Source: JBDRNO01 sp043811005 (GTDB lineage: Bacteria; Bacteroidota; Bacteroidia; NORP154). From it: a stretch of DNA of 53,849 nucleotides. Positions 18,401 to 25,162 of the stretch are shown one piece after another (within the stretch, counting starts at the first letter, position 1; each line of letters begins with the position of its first letter). The DNA lies in NCBI GenBank assembly GCA_043811005.1, contig JBDRNO010000301.1, positions 1 to 53,849 on the forward strand. Direction: 5' to 3'. Below the pieces are notes generated by a model. It searched no databases. It was not told the DNA's origin and saw only the letters and a list, made by a program, of their open reading frames with translations. The position numbers and the translations under genes were made by a program.

Positions 18401-18525
18401 ACTTCACCTGCCCCGGAAGCTAATCCACAGCTTCCCATACCAACATAGATCACAGGGACTGCGCTGTTTTGTAATGCTTGCCATTCATCTTTGGCTTTTT
18501 CCTGAAGTTTTTTAAAGTTATTCAT
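15403..18525 (-). CDS. NuoF-GltD fusion flavoprotein, copy A (NADH- and NADPH-binding modules in one chain)
   Basis: This 1040-residue protein joins two complete modules. Residues 1-105: thioredoxin-like ferredoxin domain (Cys 33, 64, 68). About 150-560: NuoF/HydB core with the FMN/NADH loops GMRGRGGAGFPT and NADEGDPGAFM, the GAGAFVCGEETALIASIEG segment, an SLBB region and the 4Fe-4S site ESCGKCTPCRIG plus a later Cys. About 565-1040: GltD/NfnB module with two cysteine clusters (CQTACPVD; CARVCNHPCEEKC), FAD motif VAIIGAGPAGLSAAHYL, second motif VGVIGGGNSAIDAARVAI and a terminal CLRC. Sporomusa-type (Stn) transhydrogenases have a comparable fusion, as I recall. It likely moves electrons between NADH, NADPH and ferredoxin with the NuoE- and NuoG-like neighbours. 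Confidence 0.85.
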   Translation of the reverse strand: MNNFKKLQEKAKDEWQALQNSAVPVIYVGMGSCGLASGAGEVWDNIHKTIAAKKIKAQVVKVGCIGPCYLEPIVDIQKPGRPRISFNNITSDKVNRLISEYVLGDKTQLDTLGHLGEQKEEFDGIKSFWDQPMLKDQKRIVLRNCGIVDPENINHYIARGGFNGLLKALDTGPESVIKEMEISGMRGRGGAGFPTFRKWQFCRGAKGSPKYLICNADEGDPGAFMNRSLIEGDPFALLEGMIIASFAIGANYGYIYIRAEYPLAIERLNIAINQMRKIKLIGKNILNSGFNFEIKVKEGAGAFVCGEETALIASIEGQRGMPRSRPPFPAVSGLFGKPTNINNVETLGTVPNIMREGGKWFAGFGTKTSKGTKTFALVGKVRRTGLIEVPLGTTLKKIIFDIGGGTEKSFKAVQTGGPSGGCLSESNLNLPVDYESLADAGSIMGSGGLIVMDEDNCMVDIARYFLSFTSNESCGKCTPCRIGTKRMVEILGKITERKGKLEDIKILESLSKTIMDGSLCGLGQTAANPVLTTLRYFRDEYEKHIINKKCDAFVCNKLVGAPCQTACPVDTEAWRYIAHIERGEYEDAYKTIREANPFPSVCARVCNHPCEEKCRAGTSGGENIAIRALKRFITDNTDPKIYKPKFSKTSKKLPKVAIIGAGPAGLSAAHYLSLQGYKATIFEANNKPGGMLLSGIPEFRLPHKIIEKEIKLLIDENITLKCNTELGRDVSIKSLFKDKFKAVFLSIGAHKSLRLEVKGEDTNGVYLSMPFLKAFNLKGKTLAKGKVGVIGGGNSAIDAARVAIRQKGVDEVTILYRRTRNEMPAFEEEIEGAIQEGIKLETLISPMKIHSDNDKLTGVECIKNELGDFDLSGRRRPVPISGSEYTIPLDTLIVAISEQPESDAISSMKIDVTKWGTVKVDTETLTTNIPGVFAGGDLVSGPNTVIEAIADGKKAARKIDCYLKGEDMNEISVPQLPEFYIEPPKPSDKELDQTIRIKTSSIPVKSRKHNFNEVELTFSDKKAIKEARRCLRCDLEFTKP

Positions 18526-18634
18526 GTTTATTAGATCTAAATTTCAATGCTGTTTTACATTTACCTTATTTGTTTTTAATTGTCAGGTTCTGGATTGTTG
18601 GTGTTATACTCAAACTCCGTAATCAGTATATACC

Positions 18635-18660
18635 ACCCAGCACCCAGCGCCCAGTAACGG
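18635..18660. repeat. Intergenic ACCCAGCACCCAGCGC...CCAGTAACGG repeat, copy 2
   Basis: Shares ACCCAGCGC and CCAGTAAC with 11651-11681. It lies in the 173-bp gap between nuoE and the NuoF-GltD fusion. No function is evident. Confidence 0.55.
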
Positions 18661-18698
18661 TATCATATTTTTCATACCCATTATAATAATTCAGTATT

Positions 18699-19151
18699 TT
18701 AATCAAGTTGTGACGTCATTTTCTTTAATTGCACAGCAGATACATTACTGTTGATTTTGTCATCTATCCTAACTACAGGCGCTAATGCACAACACCCAAG
18801 ACAAGCAACCCGTTCAAGGTCAAATCTCTTGTCTTCAGTGGTTTCGCCGGGATTTATACCGTACTCGCTTTTCAGGGTATTCAAAAGAAAATCACCGCCC
18901 CTGACATGGCAGGCGGTTCCAAGACAAATCTTGATAGAATGACGTCCGGGAGGATTGAACCTGAACTGTGAGTAAAATGATGCTACACCATATATCTGAC
19001 TTTTGGAAATCCTGAGATATCCGGACATTCTGATAACGGACTTTTCAGAAATATAACCCTCTTCTTTTTGAATAGCTTGAAGAATAGGGATTAAATTACC
19101 CCTGTCTTTAGTGGAGTATTTTTCTAATATTGAATCGGTGGAGTTTTTCAT
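18699..19151 (-). CDS. NuoE-like 2Fe-2S subunit (operon A)
   Basis: This 150-residue protein has the thioredoxin-like NuoE/HydC fold. The helical start YSTKDRGNLIPILQAIQKEE and YGVASFYSQF are typical. The 2Fe-2S ligands are Cys 76 and 81 (CLGTAC) and Cys 117 and 121 (CLGCC). It passes electrons to or from the NuoF module. It is the first gene of the minus-strand operon nuoE, NuoF-GltD, NuoG-like, nfnA, nfnB; a -7-like element lies about 45 bp upstream. Confidence 0.85.
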   Translation of the reverse strand: MKNSTDSILEKYSTKDRGNLIPILQAIQKEEGYISEKSVIRMSGYLRISKSQIYGVASFYSQFRFNPPGRHSIKICLGTACHVRGGDFLLNTLKSEYGINPGETTEDKRFDLERVACLGCCALAPVVRIDDKINSNVSAVQLKKMTSQLD

Positions 19152-19420
19152 AAATTTTTTTTTAAGATGGTCTGATAATTAACACCAATTTTGTGCAAAT
19201 ATATATTAAAAATGTTTGACTTTTTTATTGAAATTTTTTTTTAAAAATTTCAGTGTCAAATAAATAGGTTATTTTTGGATGATACAATAAATACAGTACA
19301 GAGGATTTGGGCTACATTTATTTAAAACAACTTTTTAATAAAAACCGCTTTATTCATAAAGTGTTTATTTTTACCGGTATTACTCACTATAATAATTGAT
19401 TTTAAAAGCGTAATATTATC
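19152..19420. other. AT-rich divergent intergenic region between the two redox/GDH gene blocks
   Basis: No gene is seen in these 269 bp. They separate the minus-strand operon starting at 19151 from the plus-strand genes. Long A/T runs (for example 19230-19250) and the -7-like element at 19196 suggest promoters on both sides. Confidence 0.5.
19196..19203 (-). promoter_or_regulatory. Bacteroidota-type -7 element for the nuoE operon
   Basis: On the minus strand this reads TATATTTG, matching the TAnnTTTG consensus, about 45 bp upstream of the nuoE ATG. The -33 element is not convincing. Confidence 0.4.
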
Positions 19421-19522
19421 ATGGAACAGTTAGAAAAAATAATAAGCAGGTGTAAAAATGAGGGATTGGTGGCTCCGGGTTACATAAAGGAGGATGAAAA
19501 AATATCATTCACTTTTCATTGA
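19421..19522 (+). CDS. Small ORF of 33 codons, unknown
   Basis: ATG 19421 to TGA 19522 encodes MEQLEKIISRCKNEGLVAPG then YIKEDEKISFTFH. It lies 40 bp upstream of the 990-codon gene, on the same strand. It has one Cys and no membrane segment. It could be a leader peptide, a small protein or the surviving start of a lost gene; I do not recognise it. Confidence 0.3.
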   Translation: MEQLEKIISRCKNEGLVAPGYIKEDEKISFTFH

Positions 19523-19562
19523 TTAATAATTTACGTTTCGCAGTAAAAAAAATGTAACTATT

Positions 19563-22535
19563 ATGGAAAATTATCAAAGAATAAATGAGATATATAAGTA
19601 TTACCTCAAAGATACTTATTTTGATGTTTTAATGAAAAAACGCATCAGAAATGTATTGTTAATTTGCAGTAAATACAATGCATTTATGCTTGAGGAAGAT
19701 GGAAGAATTGAGGAACAGTTATTTAATGAATATGTTGCATTGAACCTTAGATACCCTCCTTTTTTTATCCAGGCGAATACAACTCAGAATGCTTTTGAAA
19801 TTCTCGAAAATGAAAATATTGATTTAACAATTATAATGTTAAGTGTTGGTAATATAGATGCTTTTGAATTAGCTAATAAAATTAAAAATGACTATCCCCA
19901 AAAACCTATAGTAGTTTTAACCTTTTTTTCCCGGGAAATTTTATTACGGCTTAATAAAGAAGATACAAGAGCTATTGATTATGTTTTTTGTTGGTTGGGA
20001 AATGCAGATATTTTACTTGCAATAATAAAGCTCATTGAAGATAAAATGAATGCTGACCATGATATTAAACAAGGAGTTCAAGCGATATTACTTATAGAAG
20101 ATTCTATTAGATATTATTCCAGTTATTTACCAAATATCTATAAAATAGTATTTAAACAATCAAAGGAATTTATGGCCGAAGGATTGAATGCCCACCAAAA
20201 AACCATGCGTATGAGAGGTCGTCCGAAAATACTTTTGGCTACTACTTATGAAGAGGGTATTGATTTGTATGAAAAATATAAAAATAATCTTCTCGGAATA
20301 ATTTCTGATATAAGATATGAAAAAGATGGGAAAATAGATGACTTTGCAGGTTTCAAATTTTTTGAAAAGGTTCGTGAAACTAATAAATACACCCCTTTTT
20401 TACTGCAATCTTCGGATGTGGAAAGCGAAGAATTTGCAAAAAAACATAATATAAATTTTATTAATAAATTTTCAAAAACTTTGTCAATTGAATTGCATGA
20501 TTATATTACCAAACATTTTGCTTTCGGTGATTTAATTTTTGAAAATATAGATACTAAACAGGAAATAGCAAGAGTTTCAGACCTGAAAACATTACAAGAA
20601 GCAATTTTGAAAATCCCGGATGATTTATTAGAATATCATATAAATAAAAATGACTTCTCAAGATGGCTGAAAGCCCGTGCTTTATTCACATTAGCTAAAA
20701 TATTTGAACCCATTAAAGCAAAAGATTATAATAATATAAATGAAATAAGAACTATTTTATTTAAAACAGTCTCTAATTTCAGACTGTATAGAGGCAGGGG
20801 AGTAATAGCAAAGTTTATCAGGACTGACTTTGATGAATACCTTTCTTTTTCAAGAATTGGTGAAGGATCTATTGGCGGAAAGGCAAGAGGGCTTGCTTTT
20901 ATTGATTTACTTCTTAAAGAAAACAAACTTCGTTATAAATATAATGATATTATTATTACAATTCCAAGAACAGTTGTGCTTAGTACTGATGTTTTTGATG
21001 AATTTATGGAAACAAATAATCTTTATAAAATTGGATTATCAGATTTAGCCGATGAAAAAATTTTAAAACATTTTATTAATGCCATACTTCCTTCCAGGAT
21101 ACATGAAGATTTATTATCTTTTTTATCAGTACTGAAAAATCCTGTTGCTATCAGATCATCCAGCTTATTGGAAGATTCAAGTTATCAACCTTTTGCAGGC
21201 ATATATTCTACTTATATGATCCCTAAAGCTGCAGAAAAAAGATTAATGATGGAAATGCTGACAAATGCTATAAAAAGCGTATATGCTTCAGTGTTTTATA
21301 AATACAGTAAAGCATATATGTCTGCTACTTCAAATGTTATTGACGAAGAAAAGATGGGAATAATATTACAGGAAGTTTGTGGAACAGTTTATGGGAAAAA
21401 ATTTTATCCTACTATATCCGGTGTTGCCAGATCAATTAATTTTTATCCAATAAATCTTGAAAAACCTGAGGATGGAGTGGTAAATATAGCATTCGGCTTA
21501 GGAAAAATTATTGTTGACGGAGGAATTTCATTACGGTTCTCTCCAAAATATCCAAAGAATATTCTCCAGCTTTCAAATCCTGAAATGGCATTAAGGGATA
21601 CACAAAAATATTTTCATGCTTTGGATTTAAATCCAGATAGCTTCAAACCTTCTATTGATGAGGGTATAAATATTTTAAAGCTGAAAATTAAAGAAGCTGA
21701 AAACGACAATTCATTAAAACATATAGCATCAACTTTTGACTTTCAGAATAATGTTATCAGGGACGGGATTAATTATCCTGGCAGAAAAATAGTTAGTTTC
21801 GCAAATGTATTAAAATATAATGTTTTTCCATTAACACAGATTTTACAGGAGTTTCTTGAATTAGCCCAAAAAGAAATGAATAATCCTATTGAAATTGAGT
21901 TTGCAGCTAACCTTAATACTCCCAAAGGATATCCTTCAATTTTTAATTTTTTACAAATCAGGCCAATTGTTGAAAATATTAAAACTAAAAGTTTTGATTT
22001 AAAAAATATTCCAAGTGAAGATACAATCATTTATTCAAATTCCGCATTAGGAAATGGATTAATTGAAGATATCTGTGATTTTGTATATGTTAAGCCAGAA
22101 ACCTTTAAGCCAGCAGAAAATAAAAATATTGCTTTACATATAGAAAAAATCAATCAACAGTTTATTAATGAAAACAAAAATTATGTATTAGTAGGTCCGG
22201 GCAGATGGGGTTCTACTGATCCTTGGTTAGGTATCCCTGTTAACTGGGCACAAATATCTGCTGCACGTATAATTGTTGAATCCGGTTTAGAGAACTACCG
22301 CATTGATCCAAGCCAGGGAACACATTTCTTCCAAAATCTAACTTCTTTTAGAGTGGGTTATTTTACAATAAATCCTTTTATTAATGACGGTTACTATGAT
22401 ATAGATTATTTATCTAAATTTAATGCTTTTTTTGAAGATGAATTTATCAGGCATATAAGATTTGATAAACCTCTTTGTATTAAGATAGATGGTAAAGAAA
22501 ACAAAGGAGTAATATTCAAAGTTCAGACTTCTTAA
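19563..22535 (+). CDS. Receiver-like domains + PEP/pyruvate-binding (PPDK_N) protein, copy A
   Basis: This 990-residue protein has two receiver-like alpha/beta units in about the first 330 residues: VLLICSKYNAF...IDLTIIMLSVGN..., then ILLIEDSIRYYSSYLP...LGIISDIRYEKDG. A linker leads to a PPDK_N/PEP-synthase ATP-grasp region: GSIGGKARGLAFIDLLL near 435, AIRSSSLLEDSSYQPFAGIY near 528, and VGPGRWGSTDPWLGIPV near 877. The phospho-histidine and TIM-barrel domains of true PPDK/PEP synthase are absent. A possible role is nucleotide-dependent phosphotransfer under receiver-like control. A same-length paralog lies at 34530-37502. It ends in a hairpin 94 bp before gdhA. Confidence 0.75.
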   Translation: MENYQRINEIYKYYLKDTYFDVLMKKRIRNVLLICSKYNAFMLEEDGRIEEQLFNEYVALNLRYPPFFIQANTTQNAFEILENENIDLTIIMLSVGNIDAFELANKIKNDYPQKPIVVLTFFSREILLRLNKEDTRAIDYVFCWLGNADILLAIIKLIEDKMNADHDIKQGVQAILLIEDSIRYYSSYLPNIYKIVFKQSKEFMAEGLNAHQKTMRMRGRPKILLATTYEEGIDLYEKYKNNLLGIISDIRYEKDGKIDDFAGFKFFEKVRETNKYTPFLLQSSDVESEEFAKKHNINFINKFSKTLSIELHDYITKHFAFGDLIFENIDTKQEIARVSDLKTLQEAILKIPDDLLEYHINKNDFSRWLKARALFTLAKIFEPIKAKDYNNINEIRTILFKTVSNFRLYRGRGVIAKFIRTDFDEYLSFSRIGEGSIGGKARGLAFIDLLLKENKLRYKYNDIIITIPRTVVLSTDVFDEFMETNNLYKIGLSDLADEKILKHFINAILPSRIHEDLLSFLSVLKNPVAIRSSSLLEDSSYQPFAGIYSTYMIPKAAEKRLMMEMLTNAIKSVYASVFYKYSKAYMSATSNVIDEEKMGIILQEVCGTVYGKKFYPTISGVARSINFYPINLEKPEDGVVNIAFGLGKIIVDGGISLRFSPKYPKNILQLSNPEMALRDTQKYFHALDLNPDSFKPSIDEGINILKLKIKEAENDNSLKHIASTFDFQNNVIRDGINYPGRKIVSFANVLKYNVFPLTQILQEFLELAQKEMNNPIEIEFAANLNTPKGYPSIFNFLQIRPIVENIKTKSFDLKNIPSEDTIIYSNSALGNGLIEDICDFVYVKPETFKPAENKNIALHIEKINQQFINENKNYVLVGPGRWGSTDPWLGIPVNWAQISAARIIVESGLENYRIDPSQGTHFFQNLTSFRVGYFTINPFINDGYYDIDYLSKFNAFFEDEFIRHIRFDKPLCIKIDGKENKGVIFKVQTS

Positions 22536-22557
22536 CAAGGGATTTCAATCCCTTGTT
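22534..22557 (+). terminator. Hairpin overlapping the stop codon of the PPDK_N-like gene
   Basis: AACAAGGGAT-TTCA-ATCCCTTGTT is a perfect 10-bp stem with a 4-base loop that begins within the TAA stop. Only a short T run follows, so it may be an attenuating or processing hairpin rather than a strong terminator before gdhA. Confidence 0.55.
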
Positions 22558-22629
22558 TATGATACCTGAATAGTTACCAAAATTTTATTAATTTGAGTAA
22601 TTTTTTTCATTAACTAAAAATAAAAAAAA

Positions 22630-23964
22630 ATGAATATAAAAACAACAATTAATGAATTAGAAAAAAAACATTCTGGAGAAGTAGAATATCTTCAGGCAGT
22701 TAGAGAAGTTCTTGAATCAATTGAGGATGTTTATAATGAAAACCCTCAGTTTGAATCAGCAGCAATTATTGAAAGAATAATTGAACCTGACAGGGTGCTG
22801 ACTTTTAAGGTGCCTTGGGTAGATGATAAGGGCAATGTTTATGTAAACCTTGGATACAGGGTTCAGTTCAATAATGCGATTGGCCCATATAAAGGTGGGT
22901 TACGGTTTCACCCGAGTGTTAATTTAAGCATTTTAAAGTTTCTCGGGTTTGAACAAATCTTTAAAAACAGCTTAACAACATTACCAATGGGAGGTGGAAA
23001 AGGTGGTTCGGATTTTAATCCAAAAGGTAAATCTGATGGAGAAATAATGCGATTTTGCCAGTCTTTTATGCTTGAATTATGGAAAATGATTGGTCCGGAA
23101 ACTGATGTGCCTGCAGGTGATATAGGAGTTGGTGGAAAAGAAATAGGCTATCTCTACGGTATGTATAAAAAATTAGCCCGTGAAAATACTGGTGTATTAA
23201 CAGGCAAAGGACTTAATTGGGGCGGAAGCTTAATCAGGCCTGAAGCAACGGGCTATGGTGTTGTGTATTTTGCTAAAGAAATGCTGGAAACAAAAGGAGA
23301 ATCTATTAAAGGAAAAATTATTGCTGTTTCTGGATTTGGCAATGTGTCATGGGGAGCTGTAAAAAAAGTTACGGAACTCGGTGGAAAGGTAGTAACACTT
23401 TCCGGTCCGGACGGATATGTTTATGACAAAGATGGCATCTCAGGAAAAAAAATTGATTATATGCTTGAACTAAGAGCGACCAATGAAGATATTGTTAAAC
23501 CTTATTCCGAGGAATTTAATGTTGAGTTTCATGAAGGGAAGAGACCCTGGGAGGTAAAATGTGATGTTGCCTTACCATGTGCTTGCGAAAATGAATTAGA
23601 TAAAGAAGATGCATTGAATTTAATTAATAATGGATGTATGTGTCTTACCGAAGGTGCAAATATGCCATGTACACCTGAAGCTATTGAGGTTTTTCATGAG
23701 AATAAACTATTATATGCTCCTGGAAAAGCAGCAAACGCTGGTGGTGTTGCTACTTCTGGTCTGGAAATGACGCAAAATTCAATGAAACTCAACTGGTCAC
23801 GTGAAGAAGTTGATGCAAAGCTACATCAAATTATGAATGAAATTCATGAATCCTGTGTCAAATATGGACAAGAAGATGACGGATATATAGATTATGTAAA
23901 AGGAGCTAATATTGCCGGTTTCTTAAAAGTTGCCAATGCAATGATAGACCAGGGAGTTGTCTAA
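22630..23964 (+). CDS. gdhA: NADP-type glutamate dehydrogenase (hexameric, about 50 kDa)
   Basis: At 444 residues this has the length of the bacterial hexameric GDH family. Motifs: RVQFNNAIGPYKGGLRFHPS, the catalytic lysine segment LPMGGGKGGSDFNPKGKSDG (about 115-134), PAGDIGVGGKEIGYLYG, the dinucleotide motif VSGFGNVSWGA (about 235-245) and the C-terminal YVKGANIAGFLKVANAM. It catalyses reversible reductive amination of 2-oxoglutarate, usually with NADPH in the assimilatory direction. It precedes the second NuoE/NuoF-GltD set by 125 bp. A decayed second copy of its 3' end lies at 31051-31125. Confidence 0.9.
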   Translation: MNIKTTINELEKKHSGEVEYLQAVREVLESIEDVYNENPQFESAAIIERIIEPDRVLTFKVPWVDDKGNVYVNLGYRVQFNNAIGPYKGGLRFHPSVNLSILKFLGFEQIFKNSLTTLPMGGGKGGSDFNPKGKSDGEIMRFCQSFMLELWKMIGPETDVPAGDIGVGGKEIGYLYGMYKKLARENTGVLTGKGLNWGGSLIRPEATGYGVVYFAKEMLETKGESIKGKIIAVSGFGNVSWGAVKKVTELGGKVVTLSGPDGYVYDKDGISGKKIDYMLELRATNEDIVKPYSEEFNVEFHEGKRPWEVKCDVALPCACENELDKEDALNLINNGCMCLTEGANMPCTPEAIEVFHENKLLYAPGKAANAGGVATSGLEMTQNSMKLNWSREEVDAKLHQIMNEIHESCVKYGQEDDGYIDYVKGANIAGFLKVANAMIDQGVV

Positions 23965-24089
23965 TATCAGAATTTGATTTTCAATTTTTGTACAGTAGTT
24001 TGAAAAAAGTTGAAAAATTGTTTAAATAAATTATTTTATGATAATTTTGTAAAATTATTTAATAAATATTAATAATTTAATTATTGACA

Positions 24090-24923
24090 ATGACAGAAGT
24101 ATCAAAACTTATTGAGGGCTTTGCTGCACGGCAGAAAGGACTTCTTGTCCCTGTCCTGGAAAACATTCAAAACCATTATAATTATTTACCCAAAGAAGCT
24201 CTAATAGAAGTTGCAAAGCAATTACAAACTCCTTTAAGAGATGTTTATGGAGTAGCCACCTTCTATCAGGCATTCAGCTTGAAGCCCAAGGGAAAACACC
24301 TGGTCTCAGTATGCGTTGGTACAGCTTGCCATGTTAGACGGGCGCCTATAGTCTTAGAAGAATTTGAAAGGCAGCTTGGAATAAACGCAGGTGAAACAAG
24401 TTCTGACAAAGAGTTTACACTGGAAACAGTGAATTGCCTTGGCGCTTGTGCACTAGGACCTATTGTTGTTATTGATGGCGAATATTCTCCGAGCGTTAAA
24501 ACAGTAGATGCTAAAAAAATAATACAAAAAACTAAAGCAGGATTTGAAAAGAAAGATTTCAAAGGAGATAAGAGATATTTTCCTGTCCAGGTCAATTGCC
24601 CGAGCTGCAACCATAGCTTAATGAAACCTGAACATATTATTGATAATTATCCGTGTATCCATGTGACTGTATCGTTCGGTCGCGAGCACGGATGGTACAG
24701 GTTAACATCACTGTATGGGAGCAGCAATTTTGAATCAGAATTTGAGATACCGTTAGATACGGAAATGAATATCTTTTGCCCTCATTGTCACGCAGAACTG
24801 ACCGGAGGTTCTGATTGTCCTGAATGCGGTGCGAAAATGTTTCCAATGATAGTACGCGGTGGCGGAACAGTTCAAATGTGTCCGGTAAGAGGATGTAAAG
24901 GTCATATATTGGATGTTGGTTAG
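24090..24923 (+). CDS. NuoE-like 2Fe-2S protein with C-terminal zinc-ribbon extension (operon B)
   Basis: ATG 24090 is preferred over TTG 24084 and gives 277 residues. Residues 1-150 are NuoE-like (YGVATFYQAF; 2Fe-2S Cys 75, 80, 116, 120 in CVGTAC and CLGAC). The extra 125 residues carry CxxC-type pairs: Cys 170/173, 230/233, 243/246 and 264/269, probably zinc ribbons around an unrecognised beta segment. Plain NuoE is about 150-170 residues, as in operon A. The extension may dock a partner such as the fused NuoF-GltD or the glutamate-synthase-like protein; this is inference. Confidence 0.8.
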   Translation: MTEVSKLIEGFAARQKGLLVPVLENIQNHYNYLPKEALIEVAKQLQTPLRDVYGVATFYQAFSLKPKGKHLVSVCVGTACHVRRAPIVLEEFERQLGINAGETSSDKEFTLETVNCLGACALGPIVVIDGEYSPSVKTVDAKKIIQKTKAGFEKKDFKGDKRYFPVQVNCPSCNHSLMKPEHIIDNYPCIHVTVSFGREHGWYRLTSLYGSSNFESEFEIPLDTEMNIFCPHCHAELTGGSDCPECGAKMFPMIVRGGGTVQMCPVRGCKGHILDVG

Positions 24924-24984
24924 CAATATTAGCAGGTTCACAAATTGACTAAAGTAAAAATTTTTAAAATAAGGAAATAATAAT

Positions 24985-25080
24985 ATGATACTGTTGCTGG
25001 TTTCTGGTTACTGGTGGCTGGTAGGGATTACTTCCCTATAATGTTTTCAAAAAAACCAGAAGACAGAAACCAGTATCAAG
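24985..25080. repeat. Imperfect long inverted repeat (GATACTG...TGGTTTCTGG / CAGAAACCAGTATC)
   Basis: The left arm at 24985-25008 matches the right arm near 25067-25080 with a small insertion. The left side also contains internal TTTCTGGTTACTGGTGGCTGG repeats. It lies in the gap between the zinc-ribbon NuoE and the fusion gene. It probably forms a large hairpin in the transcript. Confidence 0.5.
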
Positions 25081-25162
25081 CAGCTGATTATTTGAATACA
25101 AAAGGATAAATGCTAAAATAAACTTTATTAAGAATTGAGTATTAAGAATAAGAAGTAATTAT

